Assembly (NCBI GenBank): GCA_963920635.1
Contig: OY987303.1
Coordinates: 56,487,778 to 56,551,777 of the forward strand
Length of the DNA: 64,000 bases
Direction: 5' to 3'
Source: Pseudeuparius sepicola
Lineage: Eukaryota; Arthropoda; Insecta; Coleoptera; Anthribidae
Shown here: one piece after another, positions 1 to 10,905 of the stretch
Numbering within the stretch: the stretch's first letter is position 1
Layout: each line of letters opens with the position of its first letter
The notes under the pieces: generated by a model
Databases searched by the model: none
Seen by the model: the letters and a program-made list of their open reading frames with translations, nothing else
What the model was told of the DNA's origin: nothing
Translations under genes and position numbers: made by a program

Positions 1-133
1 TTCGGCCCGTACGGTCCTGATGCCGTGAGCTCCCTGCCGGTCTCATTAAAAGTTTTTGCGCGATCAAATTATCCAAATTAAAAAGCTTTAGCTTAAAAGT
101 AAGCCCGTCAGCAAATTAATATCTTTATTATAG

Positions 134-485
134 AAATACAGACGATATGCTACATACCTGAGCAAGAATTCAGAGAACTTGCGAACCCTACTCTGTATCT
201 ACAAAAACAATAATATACAGGGTGAGTTTTTTTCGATGCCCACTATGGGGATCTCGGAAACTAGCAGAGCTAGAACAAAGGTTAAAAAAAGGCTCATTAG
301 ATTGAGCATTCAAAACTGCAATTCTTTCCCCATTTAACCTTTGTTCTAGCTCTGCTAGTTTCCGAGATCCCCATAGTGGGCATCGAAAAAAACTCACCCT
401 GTATATTATTGTTTTTGTAGATACAGAGTAGGGTTCGCAAGTTCTCTGAATTCTTGCTCAGGTATGTAGCATATCGTCTGTATTT
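134..485. repeat. Near-perfect 350-bp palindrome enclosing a mariner-type MITE (family A)
   Basis: Arms 134-286 and 333-485 are reverse complements with almost no mismatch, around a 46-bp asymmetric loop. Inside is a small TA-flanked element at 218-401 that starts CAGGGTGAG and ends CTCACCCTG. It carries the same ends as the larger family A elements at 40.4 and 45.5 kb. The palindrome continues more than 80 bp beyond both element ends, so it is an inverted duplication of flank plus element, not just terminal inverted repeats. A fold-back assembly artefact is an alternative explanation. Confidence 0.85.
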
Positions 486-489
486 TTCA

Positions 490-1050
490 GTAATGTAATT
501 GGTTAGTTGAATAACTCAGCCTGTAGGTAGATTTCGAACAAACGAAAAACTCTGTGGAGCCAAACAACCCGTTTCAGAAATGCAGGGAGAAGATTGGAAA
601 AGTTCAGCAAGTTGCTTTAATTTATTTCATATGGAGTTTTATTAATCAAGATCAACAACTTTTTGTATGGGTGATAGTTTAATACACTTTCTATAATTAT
701 TTAATAAATGTATTTCTATATATTAAACTCCTGTCTCACTCGTTACATTTCAAAACTAGTAAATAAAATATGTAGGTACTTGATAGTACTTTAACAATGT
801 TTATTGTCATCTGTTTTGCATTTGGTAACATTTTGTACAAAAAAAATGGAATGCCACAAATGGAAAATGTTTATAAAAAAGACTTAGACAAGGAAAGGGA
901 GAGGATACCGCGCTTGCCTACCATGTATATTGATTTTGTTTTGAACGGCGGCCAATTTATATGTGCCAAACAAAGGAGTACGTTGTAAGTTAATTTCGAG
1001 AATTTGTAAATTAAAAGTAACAGTGATTAAGGGGAAAATAAACTTTTACG
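490..1050. other. AT-rich non-coding stretch
   Basis: I see no gene, RNA gene or recognisable element here. The short open frames lack family resemblance and have no coding-like composition. Confidence 0.5.
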
Positions 1051-1122
1051 ATGGTATATTGTTCAGCGTTTGGTTGCAAAGGCAGAAGTGAAAAGCAAGA
1101 GCCCGGGATTTCGTTTCAAAAA
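1051..1122 (+). CDS. Orphan first exon of a THAP-domain protein (or transposase)
   Basis: The 24 codons from ATG 1051 read as the start of a THAP zinc finger: Met, then Cys at residue 4, Cys at residue 9, a basic Lys/Arg stretch, and a Gly-Ile-Ser-Phe segment before the expected Phe-Pro. A good splice donor (GTAAAT) follows at 1123, as in many genes where the THAP finger is split early. THAP fingers bind DNA in host regulators and in P-element-type transposases. No continuing exon with the Trp, the second Cys pair or the distal Cys-x2-His was found downstream. It may be a decayed element exon or an exon of an unrecognised host gene. Confidence 0.5.
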
Positions 1123-3928
1123 GTAAATATTTAACAAACTACTTTTGATAGATAGATGTCCTAAAACTTTATTCTTTCTCAATATAACTTCTTCAAATGC
1201 CTTCTACCTTTTAGTATGATGAAGTGCACTGTTTTGTTTGAAAATAGGACCAATTTAATTATTTTTTAACATCGTTTTCATTGAAAATTTCTTAATTGAT
1301 TATAATAGTTTCATAAAATATGGGCTGGTTTCCCTGCGCGTGCATTATTTATTTTATTTTGATTGATTCGAAATCACCAAAAATAAATATATTTCAGCAC
1401 TGGGAAATTATCTGCAAATAAATACCAATATTTCAAATTAAATGTAAGTCAAAATTAACTACCTTTTCATTTTTAACATTTTTGTAATATTGGCTAAGAA
1501 CGCGTTTCATGCTACGCCACTGGCCTGTCGTGCCATGTGCCAGTGGGTAACACGACCGCGGGCGCTGTTAGGCGTCCTCTCTCTTCTCTTATCTAAGTAA
1601 AAAGAATAATCTTTTAAAAAATATTTATTGGGTATTACCAAAGTTTACCGAATAAAATAGATTCTGTAAACTTTGGTATTATCTACTTTGTCAAATTAGA
1701 TATACCTACTGAAGTCCTTTAAGATGACATATTCAGATTGGTGGGTCCACCAAAATTTAAACTACTAACTTCCGGTACAGATTTCTCGTCATCTGTGTTT
1801 TTGATCAGACAAACGAATGTGTAGAAGCAGTAAACACTCATTTACTGGAGTAAATATTTGATAATTGCTGAAAGTATCCCGACAACAAGGATTAAATTAC
1901 AATATCTCCTAATATACTACGTCGTTAATGTAAAAATAAAGTTAAGCCAGATAGCTCAAGAGGTTTTCTTCAATTCAACACTACTAGAACAAGTAGATAT
2001 CTATTTGAGCGGTTTTCCAAAAAAAATCTACCTAAAAGAAAATATTCAAAACACAACCATATACACACAGAAAAAAGTATTAATGGATGCATAACCTAAG
2101 ATCTAACAAAGGGTTGCCGCATTAATCGAATTCAATTGGAATCTAACTTCTAAAATGGAAAATGTGTTTGATATTATGGAAATGGAAAGTAATGAGGTTA
2201 GCTACCTCGATACTCAACAACAACAAATACATTACCTTATTTGTATTTTTTCCGTCACCTTAAAAGAGTGTATGAGTTTACATGTTCAATAATCACTTAA
2301 TTCTAGAAGTTCTAATTTGGCTTAAAACACGAAAGTCAGCTTTTCTGGAGTTTCTTACCATAAAATTGAAGTAAAATTCTGGTTTTACAAAACAGTCTGT
2401 CGACAGTAAAGCCATTGACCTCACTAGGGAAGTAAATTATAGGAGGTGTATTTATAGTATCATAATAGATTGAAATTCATCATGATGTCTAGGTATTTCT
2501 AATAACAGCATATCTCTTTTGAGATATAAAAAAATGTATAACAATATATAATGAAACATCTGTACCTACACAATGCATTTCAAAAGTAGTGGAATAAAAA
2601 TTTGCAAATATTTACAGATTTTCAAAGAATTATCTGACAGCATGGCAACGCTGTAGTATTAGGAAGCCATCGCCTCAATAATGAAGGAACGTTGCAACCA
2701 GTGGCTCTCAAACATTTTTCTAAAATCAAAAAGTTAAGGGGGTCGAATATTATGTGCATGACGCTGTACTTACAAGTTGAAATAATAGTTATTTATGTAC
2801 CAAGGCACTGGAGTTCAACTTTTTATGACTCATGTGGAGTTTAGTTGAGCATAAAAAGAACTTCAGTGCCGAGGTACATATTACATTTTTTTTGAAATCG
2901 GAAAAAAAATGTTTTATTAGGCAAGAAAATAATAAATAAGGGATCTCCCGTCCACGAACCGACTACGCGCGGCGTTGCTTGACTTTACCGATCGCTCTAC
3001 CTAGGACAAGTATAATGACGTACGGCACCTTCTGACAGAAAAACCAAACTGCTGCTTCTTGTGCAGCCTACACAACAAATCTTATGATATTCAAATTTAC
3101 TAAAATATGTATACTGAAGGATTGCGCTTCTATAGGAAACAATTTCGCAATGTGTACGAAAAGTTAAATGAGCCTTTATCGGCCGGGTTTTGAATATTTG
3201 GTCACTTTTGACGGGCGATTTCTCCGCGTCTGACGTTTGATGTTTACATCTCGCCAAGGCCTACTTATTGAAAAAATCGTACAATAATGGGCTACATTAT
3301 TGTACGATTTCTGTGCTTTTAATGACGATTTTGGGACATTTTAATGCCGATTTCAAGAAAAAATAATTATGTCTTTTACGACGAACTGAAAACTCTCAAA
3401 CAACGGCCGCAACCCAACCCCCAAATGAAACTCGACTTTCCAAAAATTAGTGCGGAAACCCCAGTTTGCAAGCGAAACTCCTCTAATACATCCCCCTGAC
3501 GCCTTGATGTGTTTTTAAGTGAATAATAATATCCCAACAGTGAGATACGGGCCGTTCTTTCATAAATTACGGATTTTCTGGGAGCAATTTCGCGAAACGC
3601 GGCTTTCGCAACACAAAAGAGAGTTGTTACACGCCCTGATACATTATTAAGGGCTTGGCGTTGGGCTGTTTTATGCAGCAACACATTTAAATGCGGCGAG
3701 CATATCGCTACATAAATAATACGAGCGTACGTGCTGGATGCAGGGCTAGTCAGCTTTGCGCTAGATCAAAGTCTGGGCAGGCACTAATTGCTGGGAAATT
3801 TCGGTGGAAAATCCTCCCTCTCTCCCTATCTGATGTCTAATATTTTTATCAGCTTTATTGATGTCACGACTGTCTACTCATGTCCTCTGGCCATTGGTCT
3901 ACCTACCGCAGCAGGTAGGTAGGATGCC
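1123..3928. other. Non-coding stretch with three short hairpins
   Basis: No gene is visible. Perfect or near-perfect hairpins lie at 1634-1682 (arms about 15 bp), 2794-2880 (arms about 30 bp, a fold-back MITE-like unit) and 3274-3310 (16-bp perfect arms, 5-bp loop). The rest is AT-rich and unassigned. Confidence 0.5.
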
Positions 3929-4128
3929 ACGGGCGTAGCCAGGATTTAGTTTTGGGGGGGGGGTTAGTTTGAGAAGTAAATAAAACAACAAAAATATACT
4001 TACATGAAATATAATATCTATATATTCATCCGAAAAACTTATATATTATAAATACATATTTATAAAGTTCTTAACTTTAAATGAAATGGATAAATTAATT
4101 TCGTTCCTCTGCGCTAAATCTAAAACCA

Positions 4129-4428
4129 TTAAAGAAGAAATCTTCGGCTTTTTCTTTTAAATATATCCACTACTTCATCTGCATGAATTTCTGTTCCATA
4201 GTGAATGTTCATTAGAGCCAAACCATTAAGTCTGTTTTCACTTGTAGTGTTTCGTAAATAGTTTTTCAGTCTCCTTAGGCTCGAGAAAGACCTTTCTGGG
4301 GTAGCAGTGGATACAGGAATGCTAGCCAAGATTTGTAGTAATGTGTAAATATTAGGATAAAGGTTTTTATCGCACATATCTAGGCATTCCAAACTAGATT
4401 TCGGGGTAGGCAGTCTTCTTATCAGCAT
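4129..4428 (-). pseudogene. hAT transposase, C-terminal dimerisation region
   Basis: The 99-codon open frame matches the hAT C-terminal dimerisation domain (HATC). It has a 'YPNIYTLLQILASIPVSTA' block leading into 'TPERSFSSLRRLK', then 'RNTTSENRLNGLALMNIH', then a basic tail. The full family protein is roughly 600-800 residues, so the catalytic core is missing. A second minus-strand frame upstream (4394-4636) overlaps it in another register, as expected from an internal deletion joining the two ends of the gene. It cannot encode a working transposase. Confidence 0.8.
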
Positions 4429-4636
4429 GCAAGGTAGCTGAAGCTTTGATAGCTAAATCCAAATTTGTTTCTTTATTAGAAACCCCTTGACCTTGACTAC
4501 ACCACTTTTTCCAGTAGTCCATACCTTTAAGTTTATCACCCTTCCTTTTTTTCCCCTCCATTTTTCGACAGTAATAATGATTCACGTATCTATCCTTAAC
4601 AAGGTCATCGAATAAAAGCGCACTAAAATTACTCAA
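4394..4636 (-). pseudogene. Possible N-terminal remnant of the same hAT transposase
   Basis: An 80-codon frame lies immediately upstream of, and overlapping, the hAT C-terminal fragment. It contains a Lys/Arg-rich 'EGKKRKGDKLKG' stretch, typical of the N-termini of zinc-finger hAT transposases. No complete zinc finger is visible. Position and orientation, not strong homology, suggest it is the other end of the deleted gene. Confidence 0.35.
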
Positions 4637-4640
4637 TTAC

Positions 4641-6252
4641 ACGGTACACTTAATTCTCTTCACTATTCGTTCACCACTTTTCACTTTTATTCGCTTCGAG
4701 TTCGCATGGAACAATACTGCCGTAAGCGCGGTCAAGCGCCGCGGCGCCGCTTATGTAGCAGCCCAGTAGCCGTCCAGAAACTTCCACGAACTTCCACAAA
4801 GTTCCGCTCATTTCGACCGAGGGGCGTGGCGAATAATCGAGAAACAACGCAATTCTGACACCGCCTGATAGATGGCTCTGATGATCCACTCATTTTGACG
4901 TTTTGGTAGGAGCAAATCTCAGAGAAATAACCAAGGAGAGAGGGAGCATCAGCATCAAAATACACACGTTTGTAGTCAACCAACATCTTATTATGCAAAT
5001 TTACCCAAGTAAACAAACATTAGGCCCGTGTGTACAATGTTTAGCTGAGAAATATCAATTTGGTCACACACCACGCACTTTCTGCGTCCCATTGTATACA
5101 AAATCAGTGACTATATCCTAAATACTAATAAATAGCCTATAAATTAACAGAAAAACAATTGAAAACAAATATCGCCGATTTAATGAACGCGGCGCCCGCG
5201 GCAGCAACGGCGGCGTTGCCACGTTGGGCGGTTTGAGGTATCTGTGAGGATTTTATTAAAGTGATAATTAGCTACTATAATTACAGCGCAATTTAGTTTT
5301 AGTTTAACATTGTTACATACAAGAAGTTAATAACTAAATTTGTTAATTTAGCGTTATGGGAGGAGTGCCTTCATTTAATGCCTTTACTAAACCCTTCTAT
5401 TTTGAAATGAAATGCTGTAAATAATGGAATACGGGGTATCACTCAAAAATATGTTGGCTCTGTTTACTTTTTGTTCTTACTCTCTCTATCCTTGGTTATT
5501 TCAAATAAATCGAGGAGGCATGTATTTGTATGATGGCATTTTCCAACAACTCGTCTAAACAGGCATATATATGGTGTGTTTTGGTTTTGGTGTGCGTTTG
5601 CACATTTTGTGCCTAGTTTTGTGTTGTATTTGATATTGATATTAACAAAGAAGGAATGTGTTAACATTGTAAAATAAAAAAAGTAATAAATTGACCTAGA
5701 CAAAGCTGTATTTATCGTCACAACAGGAATCCGCTTCCCCAAAAATTTGAAAACTTAAAAAATATGGAAATTTTCTCAGTATTTGGATTTTTTTTTGAGA
5801 TTTATAGGAAAATGTAAAAAATAAGTTAATTTACGATATATTACGATATATCCAACTTCTGTACAATTTGTGTTTATTTCCAATAGGCCAAAGGCGAGGT
5901 TGCCATTGTTACAAAGTGCTAACTATGTAAACAATACTAGTGCTGGATAAAAAAAATAATGCTAATATTCTGTTGCATAATACATTTTTATGGAAAACAA
6001 AGTTATCCCAAGAAAAATTATTAGCATAATAATTTATTTAGTCGATGGTTGTACATAAATATAAATTATCTATCACACAGATAACAATTTACCCTTCTTA
6101 GTGACTATTTTTGCACCATCTGTCTGGGATTTTTACCCAATTCAGCAACGATGCTTTGTAGTAGGGAGTGCTTTGGTTGTATTATACTTAGTGGCTTTTT
6201 GTACTTTGTTTTATTTGTTTTGTGTTATTCTTGTGGATTGAAAAGTACATAG
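4641..6252. other. Non-coding stretch
   Basis: I see no gene or assignable element. A short GC-rich patch lies at 5180-5230. The open frames here are short and do not resemble known families. Confidence 0.45.
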
Positions 6253-7211
6253 TTTGCAAATCAAGCAATCTACTGGTTAAATAATAACTTTCCAAATAGG
6301 TGGATCGGACGAGGGGGACCGGTCGCTTGGCCACCACGTTCTCCGGACATAACACCTCTGGACTTCTTCGTATGGGGATTTTTAAAGGAACAAGTCTATG
6401 CGACTCCTGTAGAAACAAGGGAACAACTTATTGATCGTATCAGAAATGCGTGCGATGAATTGAGAAATGGCAATTTAATCGATGCTGTTCAATCCGTTAG
6501 GCGTCGAAGTGAATTATGTGTGCAACAGAATGGATCACATTTTGAACAATTGTTGAATGTTGTACAAATTTAGAATTATAAAAATTATTAAGAAATAATA
6601 CTAGATTTGATAAAAATGTTAAAATGATAATAAAGTAATGTACCTCAAACCAAGTGCCAGTTTATTTTTAAAATTGTTTCCATAAAATTAAAAATAAAAT
6701 AGCTGAATCCGATAAGTGTTCCATAATTAATTTATGTTATTTGCGATATTTATCAATAATCTTAGAAAACACATTTTTAGGCAAAAAAGGCTGAGATGGA
6801 AACGAAATAATTTATTTACTACACAACCGTGGCAGATACAAAAAAATGTCAAGATACACTTTTTGTAGAGAATTGAAAGAACTTTACGTTGATGTGAGAC
6901 AGGTCCGTACTAATTACTTTTTAAATTTAGTGATAGTGAAAACCCATAACTCCACCACTGGTTATTTCAGGACCTTCATATTATCACTAAATATCGTAGT
7001 CAAAAAGGTGGTACTACACATCAAATTTGGTTTAAATATCTCCACTGGTTCGGACAGTGTAAAAAATACTTAATATTTTTTCCAACACTTCAACGCCCTG
7101 TATCTCGGAAACTAAGCTTTCCCCGATATATGTTGATATAAAATTTTCATTTTAGATTATCTTTTTCTATCTAATGTTAAAGTCCTACCACATAAAAGTG
7201 AACCACCCTGT
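6253..7211 (+). mobile_element. 5'-truncated Tc1/mariner-like element
   Basis: It starts inside a transposase reading frame and runs through about 640 bp of 3' sequence to an end reading CCACCCTG followed by TA at 7212-7213, the typical terminus and target site of these elements. The 5' terminal repeat and about two thirds of the transposase are absent. Confidence 0.65.
6271..6573 (+). pseudogene. Mariner-like transposase, C-terminal third
   Basis: Starting at a Tyr-Trp-Leu codon run, the frame reads through 'WIGRGGPVAWPPRSPD' and 'TPLDFFVWGFLKEQVY' to a natural stop at 6571-6573, with no internal stop. The Asp of 'RSPD' is the third catalytic acidic residue of this group. The first two catalytic Asp residues would lie upstream and are missing; an in-frame stop sits at 6250-6252. 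The frame is a 5'-truncated remnant, but its lack of decay suggests it is fairly young. Confidence 0.8.
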
Positions 7212-8080
7212 ATATGCATATTTTATTCAATTTCGCAAAACATTGCATATTTCTGGAAAAACTGTATTTTTGTGCATATTTTCATGTTTATCCTATACTT
7301 ATTTATAGATATAAGATATAACCAAGATTATGAGAGCCCAGAGACAATTCGCAGTGTGTGGTACAAAGTCAAGAGATCCTGAAAAAATGCGGATGTAGCT
7401 AACCAACTTGTTTTTATTAGAGTTAATTTTAGTTTTATACCAGATATAACTCTTTCATTAGAAAGTAGAAATTTAGGTTTATACGAATCGATTGATTTTG
7501 TTCAAACATTTTCCGCTAAATGTAGAAAGGTTCCCGGTGATGTAGGTATTAAAGTTAGAAAAAAAAATAGATGCTCTACTGTAGAATAGAATGAAGGGTT
7601 CAAATATTTAATGGCAGTAAAGACTATTTTTGATGGTAAATCATCCAACGAAGTTGCACCTTGGCCTTATATCTAACTACCCAAATTAAAATATTGTCCT
7701 ATTAAATCGGCAGATGTGAGAAGCTTTTCTATATATAAACATATTTTTACCGACAGAAGGCAAATATTTTTATTGGAAAACTTTGAAAATTCCTACTATA
7801 CAATTTCAAATTAGAATGTTTTTATAATTTTGCTTTAGAATACCTATAGTATTTTACGAGGTATTTTATGTACATATTTGTTTTCCTTCAATTTTTCTTA
7901 AAATAAACCATTTCTCTAAAATCAGTTTTGGTGTTTTTTATGGTATTTGTACATGTAAAATAAATGCATATTATTGCATATTTGGCCAAATAAATGCATA
8001 TTATTGCATATTTTAAACAAAAATGATGCATATATATGCGCATATTTTGATTGAAATTAAATGCATATATTCCGCCCTTT
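7212..8080 (+). mobile_element. hAT relic with subterminal ATGCATAT repeats
   Basis: Both ends are crowded with the motif (T)GCATAT(T) in either orientation (about 7212-7290 and 7960-8075). Such subterminal repeats are usual transposase binding sites in hAT elements. The interior encodes a hAT C-terminal remnant. A related element lies at 48.8-49.9 kb. Boundaries are approximate. Confidence 0.6.
7399..7815 (+). pseudogene. hAT transposase C-terminal remnant
   Basis: About 139 codons read in one frame with two internal stops. They contain the hAT block 'LESRNLGLYESIDF' and, at the end, 'SADVRSFSIYKHIFTDRRQ' followed by 'FLLENFEN'. The same blocks, in the same order, occur in the less damaged copy at 49086-49445, so the two are relatives. 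The catalytic Asp residues lie upstream and are gone. Confidence 0.7.
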
Positions 8081-9066
8081 AGATATAACATTTCACGTGT
8101 AAATTTTGCACCCCACTGTTTTGTGTTTATAGTAATTTTAAAAATAAATATTTCGGATATTTCCATTTCTGTTTTCTTTTATTTTTCTGAGGTTTAAGTT
8201 AAGGGTTTTAATACACTGAACATTTTTTTGTTATTATTATTTGGTTGTTGTTAGGATAAGTTAAATTTGAGCTTGGGTATTGAGCTTTTTTTCTCCACTT
8301 GACGTTAAATTTTCTTATTAGCTTGATGTCACTGCGACTACTACCATACTTTCAAATGTTCTACGTTACAAAGGCCTAATAACGAAAGAAAATTGTGTGT
8401 AAAATATATACAAGATCTCCGTCTATATAACAAGATAAAGGCGCTAGAGCCCCTGGGTTGCAGCTTAGCACCTGCGCGTGTCGTATCCTTGAGGATTTCC
8501 CACCGAAAATCCGGAAACGACGAAGCTAATGCCTGGACAGCTTTCGACGAGAGACCGGGTATTGATTCGAGGCGTCATTTTTCACAAATAAAACGCGCAT
8601 GAAATATTTATTAAGTCCGACGAATTTTGCGGTACGGTGTCGATTCAACAGCGCCCCGCGGAATTACAAAAACCATGTTGCTGTGCCGCCGTTTTTACGT
8701 TGGAAAAAGGTAAACAAACAGTTCGGATGCGTGCGGCGTGCATCGATTTGAAACATCAACGTGGGCATTGGAGAACAAATCTGGGGTAAAATGGATGTGG
8801 CACATGAGAATTTTTATTAAAAATACATTTTTGATAATTCTGGTGCATTTTTGCGGGGTTATATATTTATTTGTTTTCGTTTCAGTGGCGTGTTTTGTTC
8901 TGTCAAATAGTGAAACCTAATTTTAATGTTTTGTGGGTATAACCTCGGTCAGTGTCAAGATGTTTTGTGGTTAGAAATGACAAAAGTGTTAGACAGGATA
9001 ATATTTACACACATTTAGTAGTACTTAATAACAAAGAAAGATTTTTAGTACCTATATAATTATAAA
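8081..9066. other. Non-coding stretch
   Basis: No gene recognised. Positions 8390-8720 are less AT-rich and keep CpG dinucleotides, unlike the flanks, and may be single-copy host sequence. Confidence 0.4.
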
Positions 9067-9490
9067 TAATGAAGCATGTTTTAGTGGCATATCAGGTAGA
9101 GGATATCAATTGAAAAAAATGCACTCCAGCCGATTCTTTCTTTGTTAATATTCTTGGCTTGACAAGTTAGAATTGCCACGTTCGATTCTCGCTAAAAGTC
9201 AGATTTTTTAGGTTGATGAACAAATAGGAAGTTCACATAACCAACAATGGTTACCCTACACCCTCTAACCCCTTCTAGTAGCTGTAGGAGACGCCGAAGT
9301 CTCCTACATCTCACCGCTACTAACTAATATCAATTGGAATAAATAACACCTAGCCGATGGAACCCGTATCTCCGGTAGCTTAGTTGGTTAAAGTGCCTAC
9401 GGCTACAGTAGGAGTCCCGGGTTCGAGTCCCGGCTGGAGTGCATTTTTTTCAATTGATATCCTTTACCTGATATGCCACTAAAGCATCCT
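9067..9490. repeat. Fold-back unit containing a tRNA-like sequence (SINE-like)
   Basis: Arms of about 60 bp at 9067-9131 and 9430-9490 are reverse complements. The inner part of the left arm is the reverse complement of the 3' end of the tRNA-like sequence at 9369-9440. The middle holds unrelated sequence that includes a second B-box-like GTTCGATTC at about 9180. The unit looks like a tRNA-derived SINE whose end was copied in inverted orientation. Confidence 0.65.
9369..9440 (+). tRNA. tRNA-like sequence with CUA anticodon (probably a SINE head or pseudogene)
   Basis: All four arms can be drawn. The acceptor stem is TCTCCGG with CTGGAGT (first pair mismatched). The D arm carries the A-box-like TAGCTTAGTTGG. 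The anticodon stem is CCTAC/GTAGG with a seven-base loop GGCTACA, and the T arm is CCGGG/CCCGG with B-box-like GGTTCGAGTCC. The loop puts CTA at positions 34-36, which would read UAG, and G instead of the near-universal T at position 33. With the surrounding fold-back repeat, this points to a tRNA-derived repeat, not a working tRNA gene. The internal RNA polymerase III promoter elements look intact. Confidence 0.6.
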
Positions 9491-9639
9491 TTATTATTTA
9501 GTAATAATAAGTATTATGCAATGAGCATTTAATGATATTTTGATTTTATAAAGAAATCTTTAAGTGGCCTCAAATTCTTAGTTCTTGCTGTACACGGTGT
9601 TAAAAGTTGAACTCCAAAGATGGTTTTCACTTATCATCT

Positions 9640-9757
9640 CCCTAGAGCGTAAATTAATATTTCCGGAAATTTTTTCGAGGTTCGAATTTTCTTAAAAAAT
9701 TCTCAATTGAGAAAAAAATTCCGGAATTTTAATTCATGATCGTGGGAGATTCGAAAA
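9640..9757. repeat. Fold-back MITE-like hairpin
   Basis: Imperfect inverted repeats share AATTTCCGG/CCGGAATT-type cores and continue outward to CTCCC/GGGAG ends. There is no coding content. Confidence 0.5.
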
Positions 9758-10740
9758 TTTTGTACCGCACTAATTTAAAAAGAAAACATTAGGTAAATGT
9801 TTATTTGTACGTCATCCACAAATAAATAGAAGGCTGTGTAAGGCGTGTTTTGACGTTTTTCGTTATTTGAACTGTCATTAACATTGTGTGGGTTTTTTAC
9901 TTTGAAAAGAAATATCGCGATTTGGAAAGGAAACTACTTCATTTGAAGAAGGACCCTCCACTTCTAATAATACAAATTATTAACTAAATGATACAGTGGG
10001 TGTTATGACAAATGGCAAGGGGTTGGTTTCGTTGTTTCAAAGCCTTCTAGGTGGAGGATTTTTATTTCTTTTTTATTATCGCATGTGACGGTTATTAGTC
10101 TTTGCCGTCCTTTTTTTGGTTCTCCGATTGAAAGATAAGTAGTAAGTTGACAATACTGATTAATATTTAGACTTCTTATTATTAAATACATGGCCACATC
10201 AGAAAAAAATGAATGGAAAAAAAGGAATTTTCAATATAATTGTCTGAAAACATTTTAAAAATATTTCGTGTCATACATCATGGTATTTGCAGTGAAAAGT
10301 GCTTTCAAAATCTGCAAAAAAACAGGTCCCTATATTAAAAAAATAAAGTTGAAGATTGTTTCTCAAAAACGAAATGTTGTAATACAAATCTAAAAACCCC
10401 ATCTTAAAGACCATTAAAAAGTACAAAAAGAAAGTGTTTTTCTTTTTTCCTGTCTGTGATAACAACTTCAGAAAAAAATTAATCGAAAACGCAAAAATTC
10501 ACTTTTTTGAAGATAACTCAAGAACGAAAAAGATATTAGAAATCCGTTTGTACCATTTTATTGACCTCAAAATTGCGCAACTTTTTCCTCCTTTAACCGT
10601 TGTTTTATCTCTCACCGTTTGCAAGATCCCCATGCTGTTCCTTCTTAGCCGGAACACATTGTATTTGATGCCAAAATATTACGATTGAACAGTACCGGTA
10701 AATTCTCAATGGTTACTAAGTTTATTTTTCAAATTTAATT
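9758..10740. other. Non-coding AT-rich stretch
   Basis: No gene or RNA gene recognised. The short open frames look like chance translations of A/T runs. Confidence 0.4.
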
Positions 10741-10905
10741 ATGGCTACATCTCCCAAAATAACCAAGCTGTTGAACTGAAATTATTTGTGTAGTGTTTTT
10801 GGGGATGGTGAATCAGCTGACGATGTCAATTCCTACCTATCTCACAGAGGGCGCCACTTGCGCTGTTTTTTTAATCATGCGCTCTTACTCGTAACTATAG
10901 ATATT
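10741..10905 (+). repeat. Fragment of the long-TIR MITE family L
   Basis: This segment ('GGCTACATCTCCC' through 'GGCGCCACTTGCGCTGTTTT' and 'ACTCGTAACT') is a diverged copy of the inner part of the inverted-repeat arm of the complete element at 16537-17695. Its ends are lost. Confidence 0.65.

Larger units (their letters stand above)
3929..4640 (-). mobile_element. hAT-type element, internally deleted
   Basis: The left side begins with GGGCGTAGCCAGG followed by a G-run, an end sequence common in one group of animal hAT elements. The interior encodes, on the minus strand, the C-terminal part of a hAT transposase with a short N-terminal-like segment just upstream. I could not place the other terminal inverted repeat, so the right boundary is approximate. 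Confidence 0.6.

Noticed and set aside
9369..9440. A functional suppressor tRNA
   Set aside because: The anticodon would read a stop codon, position 33 is not T, the first acceptor pair is mismatched, and the sequence is embedded in a fold-back repeat.
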